Shown here one piece after another: positions 1 through 11,300 of a stretch of 64,000 nucleotides of DNA. The position numbers and the translations under genes are program-made. The notes below the pieces were generated by a model, which worked only from the letters and a program-made list of their open reading frames with translations, searched no databases and was not told where the DNA came from. The DNA lies in assembly GCA_030063045.1 (NCBI GenBank), contig JAQSEB010000122.1:327220-391219 (forward strand), written 5' to 3'. The first letter of the stretch is position 1, and each line of letters begins with the position of its first letter. Origin of the DNA: Pratylenchus scribneri (Eukaryota; Nematoda; Chromadorea; Rhabditida; Pratylenchidae).

Positions 1-9
1 TATTATTAC

Positions 10-78
10 CTGATCATCTATGTTTACGGTTGTATCGGTTCCATCAACAAATCTTATTTTCAATTTTATTAAAACCAT
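10..78 (-). CDS. First exon of a divergent gene, possibly with a ubiquitin-like N-terminus (partial)
   Basis: On the minus strand an ATG at 78 opens a 23-codon exon that ends in phase 0 at a good donor (CAG followed by GTAATA). The peptide begins MVLIKLKIRFVDGTDTTVNI. A basic beta-strand followed by a short turn and a second strand is how ubiquitin-like domains start, so a UBL protein is a reasonable guess, not a firm call. The rest of the gene lies outside the window. It diverges from the DNAJC11 homologue about 700 bp away, so the two probably share a promoter region. Confidence 0.4.
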
Positions 79-783
79 TTGTTTTAAAAGAGCTGAATTA
101 ATTAAAAGTCAAAATCTAAAATAAATTGAATGTATTTTTCGTCATTAGCGAAGCGAAGCGAATAAAAATTTAATGAATGAAAAAAAAAAACAAAGTGATT
201 GAAGAGTGGAGTGGTGTAGTGAGTGAGTGGTGAATAATTTATTAGATTATGTACCTGTAAAAAAAGTAGAGATTTTTATTGAACAATCAAAAAGATCTAG
301 TTCATTCTAGAATTTTCTAGTTTACACTTACAATAACTTGGCAAAATCTTACCAAGATGGTAATATGACAAAATGGATGTCAGATTCGTGTTCTACGCCC
401 CCGATAACCCCCAAAAATTAATTAAAAATAAAAATATTAAAAAAATCAAAAAAATTGGGACCACAACTGGACCTTCTTTTTCTTCTTCTTTTTTAGCCAG
501 CGCAGCTTTTCAAGGTTCTTTATTAAAAACTTTGCTCCGATTTTCTCAAACCTAAACCAAACAACATCTACTCTAGTCTCTAATAAGCGCGAAGGCCGAT
601 TATCGATTAAAATTTCGAAATAATCAATCAATTATTTATCATTAATCCTTATTAGTCTTTCCTTATACCCACATTTTCAAAGTGCAAATGAAACAAAAAA
701 ACAAAACATGTCCATTATCCATTTATTTTATTTTTAGAGCATAAGCAAGCACCATTAAACAACAAAACACACAACAATCCAAG
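79..783. promoter_or_regulatory. Intergenic region between two divergent genes
   Basis: About 700 bp between two start codons facing away from each other. It holds purine runs, short GAAGCGAAGCG and GAGTGGTG repeats near 145-235 and AT-rich stretches. I see no convincing coding sequence; open frames at 373-631 are low complexity. A bidirectional promoter is inferred only from gene orientation. Confidence 0.4.
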
Positions 784-3668
784 ATGTTTGATGATGAGGA
801 AGAAGAATTTTTTAGCCGTAATAAAAATGAAAATGATAAAAATGATTCAGCAGAAGCAGAAGAAGACAACATTAATTATTATCATGTGCTAAATTTGCCA
901 AAAAATGTGAGTTTTATTTTATATTTATTTGTAATTTACTTAATGTGATTTGCAGGCCACCATGGATGATATCAACCGGGCTTACAAATAACAATCTTTG
1001 ATTTTCCATCCAGATCGTCATACAGGTTTATTTACATTAATTAAGTAAAATATTTAATATTAATTCACTCAATCAGATGAGGAAGATAAAAAGGAGGCAG
1101 CCAAAATATTTTTGACAATCAAAGAAGCACATGAAGGTATCATTTCCTTTTTCAATCATTAATAATTAAACAAATTTAAGTTCTAATCAACCCAAAAACG
1201 AGGGCAATTTATGATATTCTTGGAGTGAAGGGCATCAAAATACAAGTTAATTAAATTAATTATTAAATATTGTTAATTAATTTATATTAAAGGGATGGGA
1301 ATTGTCAACTTATTCCACGAGTCCAGAGAATATCCGTAAAGAATATGAATTTTTGAAAAGGCTTAATGAGAATGAAACTGAATTGCATCGAATCAGTCCG
1401 GAGACCAATTTTATTGTCCGGTCATCAATTTCCGGTTTATTTAGGAAAAATAGTTTAGCAAGGTTTTCTACTTTACAGAGATTAGCAATACAAATTAATA
1501 TTTTTTACAGATTTAAATTGTTGGGAATGATCAGTGGACTGAATGTCGATTGCCCATTAACCGCCGTCGATCGGATTGGTTGCAACGGAAGAATTTCAAG
1601 CAGCGAAAACAGATTGCTTAATTCTTCGGTTCAATTTTCATGGAAACGAGCAATTTCAACTTCTTCACATTTTGAGGTATTTTTTATATTTTATGTTTAA
1701 AATTCGGTTATTGGCTCGTTTTTCCTTAAAAATCAATCTATTATTAATTAACGATTATTTAGAGAATTAAATGATCAAAAATATTCAAAAATTTAGTCCA
1801 AATAAACTTCGTGTCCTTAAATTATAAATATTTATTTTTTCCTCCAATCAGCAGAATATTTTTAGATTTAGAGAATAGTGCCAAATACTATCACATTCAC
1901 TTAAATTACGAAAAATTCTGGTCCAATAATTAATTTTTTAATTCTTTAAATTTTATTTTATTTAAGCCAACTTTTCAATTGACGCCGAATCAGATTATTT
2001 ATTCGATGAAATTTTCCCATCATTTTTTATCATCTGCTGAATCAAATGCAAAATGGAATTCATGGCTTCAAACAATTTTATGCGAACCATCGATTAAATA
2101 TAATTTTGATGGAACATTCGAATATTCTTTGATGCCAAGTTTGATTAAATTAATTATTTTAAAAATAATTTAATTTTTCAGCTTTTATTTTCCAACTCAG
2201 TCCAAATAATGAAGGCGCAATAAATTTGAATTTAATTGGTTCAAATCCAACAATGACCGTCACGTTAATCCGAAATGAATTAAACAGGCCAAAATATATT
2301 TTTTGCTCTTTCGGTTTTTTAAATTAATTTTTAATTTATTCAAATTTGTTTTTTTAGATTTCTCCTCAATTTTTGTACTCAATGAGATTTACTTATCATT
2401 TGCGATTGCCAAAAAATGGTCAACATTATCAGGCAAATTTGGAACTTTCATCACCGTTAACCTGCCAATCATCAATTACGATGGAAAGAGATTTGACAAA
2501 ATATTCAAAAATTGGCATGAAAATTCAATTCATTTGGCCCACTTTCTTTTTGCAGGCTTCTTTCAGGTTTAATTTAATTTTTAAATATTATGATGCAAAT
2601 TTGTTTAATTTTCGCACCAGTTATATATTAATATTAAGGCCATATATCATCAGTAAATTAGGCCAAAAATGGGATCGCAATTGTCCTTAACCTTCTTTAA
2701 CCCTAAATTCAACCATTCAATGGTTGAGTTGGCCAATAAGAATTAACCTAGTTTTCCCACATGATCTTACTTAGAAATAGAAATAGAACTACTCTATGAT
2801 TTTTAGATACCAGAGCTTTCCTAGGGAATACCAAAATCTAAAAGATTCTAACTACTCAAAACAAAACTGGAACATTGATTAAAGTTATATGTACATTCCG
2901 TAACCATAAAAAACTGCTGATAGCTGGAAATAAATGCAATAAAACACATTCAAAATTTGATTTTAAAAATTTATAGGATCCGAACAAGTTTGAACAATTA
3001 CGAATTTCGGATGGTATTTTGTGAACATGCCGACCAATTTTACCCGGCCGAATTCATCCCAGCTGCATTGTGCCTTGCCATCCCAATTTTGGCAATTCGA
3101 ACTACTTGGCCAATAATCAAGAAAAAATTTCCAAATTTAATGGGAATATTTCGAAAAGACAACATTGACGAAGAAATGGTTTTTTTACTTTAATAATTAA
3201 TTTTTAATTAAATTATTTTTTAGGGAATTGAAATGAAAAGGGAACAAGCACAAAAGGCCATAAATTTGATGAGGGAAATGGCAGAAAGGAATGCAAAAGA
3301 AGAAGGCCAAAAAGGAGGATTGATAATTTTGGATGCAAAATTTGGCCAAATGCTCGATGACAGGCCCGGCTCGGAACAATATCCAATGTTGACTGGCGAA
3401 AAATTGATTGACGTTTCCGTCCCACTCCAATCAATGGTCAATGATTCAAAATTACGAATTTATTCTGGAAAGGTTTTTTAATTTTATTTTGGATTTTATT
3501 TTTGGAATTTTTTTTGTATAGGATTTACCCGGTTTTTATGATCCTTGCCCCGGCGAGCCAAAAATGCTAAAAGTGATTTATCGATTCAAAAATCGACTCC
3601 ATTCGGCCACCGCAATTGAAGATCAACTTTTGGTTATACCAAAGAAGGAACATATTTTAGATGGATAA
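784..3668 (+). CDS. DNAJC11-family mitochondrial J protein, with an in-frame stop in the J domain
   Basis: Homologue of DNAJC11, a J-domain protein tied to the mitochondrial MICOS/MIB cristae-organising complex. Clear exons are 784-906, 956-1025, 1077-1136, 1181-1245, 1293-about 1676, about 1969-2140, about 2182-2290, about 2359-2560, 2977-3178, 3224-3472 and 3522-3668. The J domain shows the FHPDRH version of HPD, then [12 protein letters not shown] as in animal DNAJC11, then the barrel-like DUF3395-containing body. The C-terminus matches the family: [26 protein letters not shown] and a conserved IPK near the end. A membrane-like segment ([11 protein letters not shown]) precedes it. Oddity: codon TAA at 989-991 interrupts helix I/II of the J domain where relatives have Arg/Lys. 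All other exons stay open, so this is a recent mutation, an assembly error or an exon bypassed by another start. Middle exon limits are approximate. Confidence 0.85.
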
Positions 3669-3981
3669 AAAATAGCTTTTTTTGTTTTATTATTGATTTT
3701 TTTGAAAACAACAAGTCTTTTATTTTATTGTTTTGTGCTCAAATAACATTTTTAAATATTGCTCATTATTTCACTTCTCGTCAATAAAATATAAACTTTT
3801 TTAAAGACATTTATAAAATATCAACAAATTTCGTCGTTTCATTTACGCAAAATACAATTTATCTATAAAAAATTTTAGCAAATGAAATGGTAAAAAAAAC
3901 AAAGCATTAATAAATTAAATATATTATCCTTGAATCATTCTCAACCTCAATTTCGTAAATGTCTCATTCCATATTGTCCAA

Positions 3982-4593
3982 TTAAACACATTTATGGGCC
4001 CGGCACCGTTTGCCTGGAGGGCAATCTGAATCCTTAAGGCAAATTATTGGCGGCTCGGACCATGGTGGTTTGACTAGAAAAATGAGAATTTAGAATATTT
4101 CAGTATTTTGATTCAAATTTATTCAATTCATTTAATCAAATACAAATATTTGTTTTTTTAATTAATTATAATTATTGCAAAAGCATTTTGGTCAATAAAA
4201 CTAAGTTTAAGTTGTTCTCATTCGGATAGTTAAAATTAAAAACCGAAATTGGTAATTTTACATCAAAATAACCGAAAATAGAAAAAAAGAATAGCCATCG
4301 TATTTAAAAATCGACTGGGACTAATGGGCATAAAAATGCTGATGAGTTGAAGTGGGTTGATTAAAGTTTTATTATTTTTTTATGAAAAGCGGACTTAATC
4401 GGATAAAATTGGCTGAAGGGAATTGGCCATCGTCATCAAGGAAAGATGAGGAGAAAGAGGAATGCCCAATTTGTTGTCCATTCTCCAGTTTTTTGGTACT
4501 GGGTGAAAGTGGCCTTAATGGAAATGGACGAGCGGAGACAAAAATGGTCAAATAAAGTAACAAAGGAAGGACAATAAAAATTATTCGAAACAT
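3982..4593 (-). CDS. Small secreted peptide with C-terminal four-cysteine motif
   Basis: Two exons, 4593-4395 and 4073-3982, join in phase (donor AA|GTCCGC, acceptor CTAG|TC) to give 96 residues. Residues 1-21 are a typical signal peptide (MFRIIFIVLPLLLYLTIFVSA). The middle is Ser/Pro-rich and without cysteine. The last 19 residues hold the only four cysteines in the pattern C-x5-C-x5-C-x4-C, with the phrase DSDCPPGKRCRAHKCV. This spacing resembles small secreted or venom-like modules of the 'DxDCPxGxxC' type, but I do not recognise a named family. Function is unknown; a secreted role is supported by the signal peptide alone. A repeat shared with two other secreted-protein loci lies 0.8-1.3 kb upstream. 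Confidence 0.65.
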
Positions 4594-5339
4594 TTATTTT
4601 ATTAGAATGGAAGGAATGGATTGAATGGAAAAAAACGAAGTGACTTTTTTAGAAATGATAATTAAAAATGATTAGCCCGGAAGGACAAATTTATAAGAAT
4701 ATTTTACTCCATTTTTTTGATGGGTTTGGCCATCATTTTTTGAATTCCAAAATGTAGGTTAATTTCCCATTAAAGAAATTGACGTCAACAATTCCCTGCT
4801 TGTCCTTTTTACATTCTTTGTTCACATTTGTTTTTTTTTTGATAAGAAAATTTTGAATTCATTCAAATATTGAATAAAAATGATTAAAATTGTAAAAAAT
4901 TTAATTGGATGGAAAAAATGGTTAAATATTTTTCGGATTGTTCAATCTTTGAAATGTTCACATAAATTTGGGTGAATTTGAATGAATTTGAAGACTCTTG
5001 ACCAACTTCTTGAGAATTGAGACCACTTCTCATAATTTGCATTCACATTTCCCACATTTTATGCAAATCCATATGAAAATTTTACCCACTCATTGAATTG
5101 TCCTCACATCAGCAAAAAAAAATGTTTCCTTTCATATGAAAATTGTGCAAAAAGACGAAATATTCGGCAATTGATTCTTTCATCATTTAACGCTCTATAT
5201 TAATATAATATAATGTAATGATGGCATAAAAAATTGCCAAAAATGCCAGGATTAGAATTTTGTCTGGTCAAAAGCCCAACAAATAGTTTATGGAACGGCG
5301 ATTGTAAAATATTTATACAATGCTCATCACTTATTTGTA
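4594..5339. other. Intergenic AT-rich DNA, no gene seen
   Basis: Upstream region of the secreted peptide gene. A CTCATTCGGATAG...AACCGAAA fragment near 4219-4280, inside the intron just downstream, recalls the TCGG-type small elements at 7097 and 37436. Nothing else stands out. Confidence 0.4.
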
Positions 5340-5900
5340 TGTATTTATTCAATGTCTGTCAATGCCACAACAATGCCTAAGAGCCTTTCCTATTTTCCTA
5401 CTGTATCCCCACTTTTTGCCTATCGCCCTGCCATCTTATCAAATATCAATCAAATATTGCCCCAATCTGCCTTTTTAAATCCATCATTTTTCATCTCTGT
5501 TGCCTTTTTACTTTTCAAATTATTATCATATATTTTCCGCACAATTAATAAAGAATAATTGGTACACTTATCCATTTTTGGTCCGCTTTAGAAGGATAAA
5601 AGTGAAGGGACCGACCCCCTTTGGGTGTTAAGATAAGGGGATATGTGAGATTATTTTTTACCCTATCATATCCGTAACCTATTCCTGAATGACCCTAACC
5701 CTAATCCTGATCCTGATGACCCAGAGGGAGGGGAGGTTAATAACTTTCCAAAAAAGTGGACCCAAACTAGATAAGTACGGAATAATTTAAAGCCGAGTCC
5801 CCTTACCCCTATTCATCCCATTCATTTGGCCACTGGGCACTGGGGGTTTTATGTCTCCGGCGGAGGTCCGCGCGAGAGCTTAAAAGCTGTGCTCTCGCTC
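5340..5900 (-). repeat. Dispersed upstream repeat, copy 1 (interrupted by an insertion)
   Basis: Runs from GTCAATGCCACAACAATGCC through a pyrimidine-rich body to ACAATTAATAAAGAATAATT, and resumes after the inserted element at TTAAAGCCGAGTCCCCTTA and the 'GGCCACTGG' block. The same order of blocks is found at 46612-46880 and 55963-56260, in both cases upstream of a secreted-protein gene on the minus strand, as here. The copies are diverged but colinear. Whether it is an old transposon or a shared promoter module cannot be decided from sequence alone. Confidence 0.7.
5561..5779. mobile_element. 219-bp hAT-like MITE with CCCTAA-like interior
   Basis: Inserted in the dispersed repeat. The 8-bp duplication GAATAATT stands at 5553-5560 and 5780-5787; the two paralogous repeat copies show the uninterrupted empty site (AAAGAATAATTTAAA). 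The ends GGTACACTTATCC and GATAAGTACG are imperfect inverted repeats. The interior carries GACCCTAACCCTAATCC and is related, in reverse orientation, to the element at 11246-11449. Confidence 0.85.
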
Positions 5901-7096
5901 GAAATCACTTTATCCCTAGATTAGGACAACTAATCAATTTATAAATTTAATAATAATTTAAAATTGGCTGATCAATTCGAATTCCCTAAATTTCATTCAA
6001 TTAAACAAGATATCCCCATAAAGCACAAATTCCAATTGATGAAGCGGAACATCCCATCGGTATATCCCCAGTGAAGAATGGTTGAAAATTTTTTGGAATA
6101 TTTGCATCAAAATTATTGTTCCGAAATGGAAAAGATTTATTTCCACCCGAAATCCTTGTTAAACCCATAAATCCGTTTGTTAGCCTCCTCCACTCATCCA
6201 CCCATCCATCCAATTCACAAATATTTACAAATCCTCATCCATTCAAGGCAAAGTGAAACTTTCTCTCTCCTCTGCTCTTCTAATAAACCAATTCTGCACA
6301 TTTTATTCCTGAATTGTAAATCCGTAGAACTTTAACAAAATCCTATAAAATTTGCATATTTGAGTGGCATTATAATATGTCTATTTCTATTCAATTTCCA
6401 TTCAATTTGGGATTAATTCTTCCGTTTAATTTTTTTAGCATTTTACCCAAAAAATGCTGTTCAACTTTATTCATATGTGTAATTTAATTTATGACTATAA
6501 TTTGATCGGCTAGCAGAATTATTCCATTCAAACCCTAAACATTTTTCGATTAATTCGTATTACCCATTAAATTTCTTTTCAAGGATTGATTTTGTAATTT
6601 GATATTTCCCACATATCATGGTCTTTTACTTTTAATTATAGTTTTTATTTTCCATATATTCCTTTTAAATAAATTTTATTTATTTCAAATCAAAATTGAA
6701 TTTTCCAAAAAAAATAAGTTCATCCCATTCATTGTCATTGATTGAATATCCTCTAGCATAGACCCAATTCCTCTCCATAGGCATTCGCATTTAAGCCCTT
6801 TCACCCTTTCCGAACAATTGGAAAGCAATTTAATCCTCGCTGTCCGCGCGATTTAGTCCATTTCCAATTTCCATTCAAACAATTCATGCATCCCATCCCA
6901 TTCCCAATTCAAAAAATTCATTTTGATATCCACTCGCTTAATAAAGCAACAAATCCGATTGGGGAATTGAAATGGATTGAATTGGGTGGAAATTTGACTG
7001 ATTGAAGGAAATGATTGAATTTATGGTATAAATTGCATTATTTTAGAATTCAGCTTCATGTTTTAATTAAACAAATAAAATTTTCGAAATATCTAG
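5901..7096. other. Intergenic AT-rich DNA
   Basis: No gene supported. A minus-strand open stretch at 6001-6213 ends with GDIPMGCSASSIGICALWGYLV and a possible donor, but has no start context, signal or partner exon. The rest is AT-rich with runs of CATCC. Confidence 0.4.
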
Positions 7097-7279
7097 TACG
7101 GTTGGATAGAGTCGGTTTTTAGACCATCTCGGTTTCAAAACCCGGTTTTCATTTTTTGATAAAATGTCGGTTTTCATTTTCGTTTTCTCCTATTTTCGAG
7201 TTTAAAGAGGAAAAATTAGTAATTTCGGTTTTAAATTTCATCGATTTTCTCAGACCGAAACCGACTTTGTCTAACTCTA
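7097..7279. mobile_element. 183-bp hAT-like MITE (TCGGTTT family)
   Basis: The 8-bp duplication ATATCTAG flanks the element at 7089-7096 and 7280-7287. Terminal inverted repeats are TACGGTTGGATAGAGTCGG and the complement of CCGACTTTGTCTAACTCTA. The body is rich in TCGGTTTT and ATTTCGGTTTTAAA. A relative lies at 37436-37612. Confidence 0.8.
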
Positions 7280-7549
7280 ATATCTAGATCCTTCATTTCG
7301 TCAATACCTATATTTATTTCTGGATTTATTAGAATTAAATTAAAGTATATTATTGATGAGAATTTAGGCATAATTTAAGGTCAGATTTTTCTAACTTTAA
7401 ATTCTCTTGGAATTTTTTCTATCAATATAATTAAATTATTTAATAATTCCGACTGTTTTGTATTTCATTATTTCGATTGTTTTCGTTTTTCCATTTAAAT
7501 AATATTACAAAATTGTAAAAAATAACAATTTTTCATTCTCTTTTTCAAA

Positions 7550-8120
7550 ATTGCGGAAAAACAATCAAACATTTTTCGCAAATTCAACTTTCCCATTTCC
7601 CAATTTGCCCCTTCTCACAGAAAGTTCCGCTCTAAAATGGCGACCAATTTCGGCTAGCGCTTTTTTGTGCCCACATCGTAGTGTTGCCCTCAATCCTCAT
7701 TCTCCTCACTCTGCTGATGTTGCTCCTAGTTGCTTTATAAGGGCAAAGGAAGACAACAACCACCGCCCGCCGGGGACGTCGTTTTTCCTCCAATTCCCCT
7801 TTTACCCTGTGTAAATTTTCCCAATTCTCTCTCTTGCTTGATCAAAATTCCCTGCGGGGAAGAAATTTAAATTGTGGATTGACCGTCAGAATAGAGAGGG
7901 GAGGGAGGAAAAGCCGCCGAATTTTCCTCGATGCGAAGGGAGGGAACGTCGGTCCAATCGTCAGTATGGGCGATGCTTTCTACGCGGCCTTTTTTCCCTC
8001 AATTCGGTGATCTTCTCCGCGAAAAGTAAAAAAGCTGCCGAATTGGCGGACGGCGAACTCGTGTGGAGAGTAAGCTCTTCCTCCTCGATCTAAATTAGTT
8101 GCCGGCGCCGGCGGCGATTC
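7550..8120. promoter_or_regulatory. GC-rich, CpG-containing block upstream of the Ly6 gene
   Basis: In a strongly AT-rich window this 570-bp stretch is rich in CG dinucleotides (for example GCCGGCGCCGGCGGCG at 8101) and holds open frames on the plus strand. None has family resemblance or a signal peptide. Lying 230-800 bp before the start of a long plus-strand gene, it is best read as promoter or 5' leader. Confidence 0.45.
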
Positions 8121-8348
8121 TTACGAAAATTGTTGCACAAAAGGATGATTTTTTTGTTCAATCGGAAGGAAATGCTTTTGCTAGTCCTCTATTCATTTTT
8201 GACTCAATCATTCTGCCGTAATTTCCTCATTTCTTTTCTCATCGGATTCAGCCAATGCTAACTTTTTAGGCAAAAATTCTTTTTCCTATTATCAAAATTA
8301 ATTGACCTATATTTTTTAAAAGATATTCTCTCATATTTTTGCACAGAA

Positions 8349-11300
8349 ATGATTTTTTCTATTAAAAATATCAAATTTGCCGAAATGTTTCCTTTTCTTG
8401 CATTATTTGTCCTCCTTATTTTGGCCATTGATCAAGGTTAAATAAATTTTTATACTAATTTTTAATTAAATTTTTATTAAAAAATTTCCAAATTTTTAGC
8501 ATCCGCCTTGAATTGCTATATTTGTGCAGAAGGGGGATTGGATGAATTTGGCGAATGCAAAACATCATTTCCGTTCAATTGCGATGGCTATGGGAAGAGA
8601 TTTTCGCCTCAAGACAAAATATTTTGTCGAACTACGCGACACAAAACATTCAATGGTGAATTTGAATTAGAAAGGGAATAAATGTGCTAATAAGTCAGTA
8701 ATATTTTGAATGCTAAATACTTTAAGGGAATGCCAACATTTCCAAATGTGATTTGTTCATGGTAAAATAGGCATTTGCTTACCAATTGCAATAAAATGGA
8801 TAAAGTTTGACCCAAATATTTGTTTTAGCCTTAATATTCCTAAATACTTATTTCTATATTTTCCATTTACAGGATCATATACGGTTGTGAAGGAGTGCAT
8901 TGCGGAAAGCGCTCATTTTGCCACATTTCCACGTAAATCAACTCAATTGGAAGAGGAATGTGATGTGCTGGAATTGAATGGCTTCGAAGTGGCCTACTGC
9001 CTATGCCGCGATGGTGACCTTTGCAATGGGCCACCAATTGTGGAACAATTCACCAATTTTGAGAAAGTAAAATAAATTGAACATCTTCTACTAATTAGAC
9101 CATTTCCTTGATTTCTTCAATTAAAAATTTGCAGAAATATCCGGAATTATTTGACCCAATTCCTGCTTCAAATGAGGCCAATCCACTATCCTCCGATGAT
9201 ACGGATGATGCAATCGGCGAAAATGAGGGAGAAAAAGGTGAAAAATGGTCGCCAAAAATGACGACAGAAACTTTGGCTGACAAAAATTTGGCAACAGCCG
9301 ACGATTCCTCCTCTCCTTTGCTTCAAAGTCAGAATGCCCAAAGGCAACGACAAATGCACGAAAATGAAATGCCAAATTGGGCAAGGTTGGCCCCAACAAT
9401 GCCAAATCCATTTGTGGCACCGCCGCAATCAACGGAAAAGGGCGAGGAAATTTCACGGCCAACTGGTAGAAATTAATACATTTTTCGAAGAATATTTTAT
9501 TATCATTTTCCCTTCATAGGTCCAGCATTCCCATTTGGCACCACGGATGAGGGAATTAGAACCGAAAAGAGAATGGAAGAAGGCGAAAATGTTGAACCGA
9601 AACCGACCTCACAAACAATGCCATCAATGTTTGAGAGGCAAGGAGAATTACCGGCAACCAACAATGTTGGTTCCACCGGCACTGGGACACAGCTTGGCCT
9701 ATTGCCAGGTGATAATTTTATTTATTTTAGATTTTGTTAAAAAATGAATTTTTAAAATTTATTCAGAATTTTAATGGATTAAAAAATTTTATTTTCTAAT
9801 TTTCAAATTAAAATATATTCATTTTTATCATTATTAATTTTATTATTGAAGAATTGCAATGTTTGCAATGCAGTGAATCCAATTTATCTGGCAGTGATTC
9901 CGATTGCCGAACACAAATTATGCTCAGCTGCCCGGATCGAAGTAAACAATCGGCGGGCATTGGTCGACCACTTTGCTTAACCAGACAAAGACAAATTCAG
10001 AATGGTAAAATTGAAATTATTAATAGTAAAATTTGCTTAAAATAAATATTGGGGAAAAATCACATTAATTCAATTAAAATTTAAATTTTTTCGGCAGTTT
10101 CCATAATTTAAAGATTCCTTTAAGGCCCGAATTATTCAATTGAAAAGGCATGTACGACGGAGAGAGCAATCCTCGATGAATTTGGTGGAAAAGAGGCGGC
10201 CGATTTGTTGAATTCGGCAATCCGTGATGAATCCGCTTGCCTGGAATTGCCAAAATTGGGTGGGCCAATGGCAACAAAAAAATCGGCTGGTACCGAAAGA
10301 CTTTGCATTTGCTCAACCGGCCAATGCAATCGAGCGCCAATTGCCGAACAGGTTCATTTGGATTGGACCAAATTATTCAAAAAACTATAAGAATTATCTT
10401 TTTATTTTAATTTTATTTAATGGAATCATTTAATTAATGTGAATTAATATGCAAAGTCTTTTAAATTCGAGAACAAAACAATGATTATCGAAATTTTTAC
10501 AATTTACTGATAAAATCATTAATTTTAAATAAATTTTAGTTTCAATTCCAAAGGCATCTTTGAGACCATAAAATGAGTCAAATCAGGCTCCATTATAAAC
10601 CAATTTCAACTTCGATGCTAACCTAAAACTAATAAGGATATAACTAAAATTTTTACCCTCTCTTATCACCAAGTTTTATTTGCTCAAAAAATTCCGATTT
10701 TTCGACAAAAAAATTTAAGTTAATTCATTGATTTTATGGTAAATTATTATCTTAAAAAAGCAAATTTCACTTAATTCCCATCCAAAGATTGCCTATGGTC
10801 GAATGTTGATCAATCAGCCGGTCCCGGAAATTCATTTTGGCCCATCGCCGCCATTGTCAAGCTCCACACAAAGAACAATGTCGCCGCCAATTGTGAATGC
10901 CAATTTGAATTTGCCATCGGCAAACATTGATGAAAATGGCGCATTGAATTGTGCAATTTGTTTGGATGTGAATTTGAGGCGAGCAAAAAATAATTTTTAA
11001 TTAATTAAATTAATTTCTGCAGAGATCCAAAAGGGGATTGTGCGAATGCGAGGGCACAAAATTGTGCACAATTGTTGAAAAATGAAAAGGCATATTGTTT
11101 GACAAGGCAAACCCAGAATGGAAAAGGTTAGTTAAAAATATGTAGAAAATTGGGGACTTCGAATTTAGAAAAAGAATTACATTTTTACAATTTAAATTTA
11201 ATATCAAAAAAATTATTAAATAAATAATACTAAGGAAAAGAATTTGGTACTTATCGGTTATCTGTGTGCAGATTTTTTTTAGGTCAACTGGGGAAAGGTA

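Noticed and set aside
373..631. Overlapping open frames upstream of the DNAJC11 homologue
   Set aside because: Lysine/serine runs from A- and TTC-rich DNA; no splice or homology support.
6001..6213. Minus-strand open frame ending GDIPMGCSASSIGICALWGYLV
   Set aside because: No signal peptide, homology or second exon; low-complexity start over CCATCCATCC repeats.
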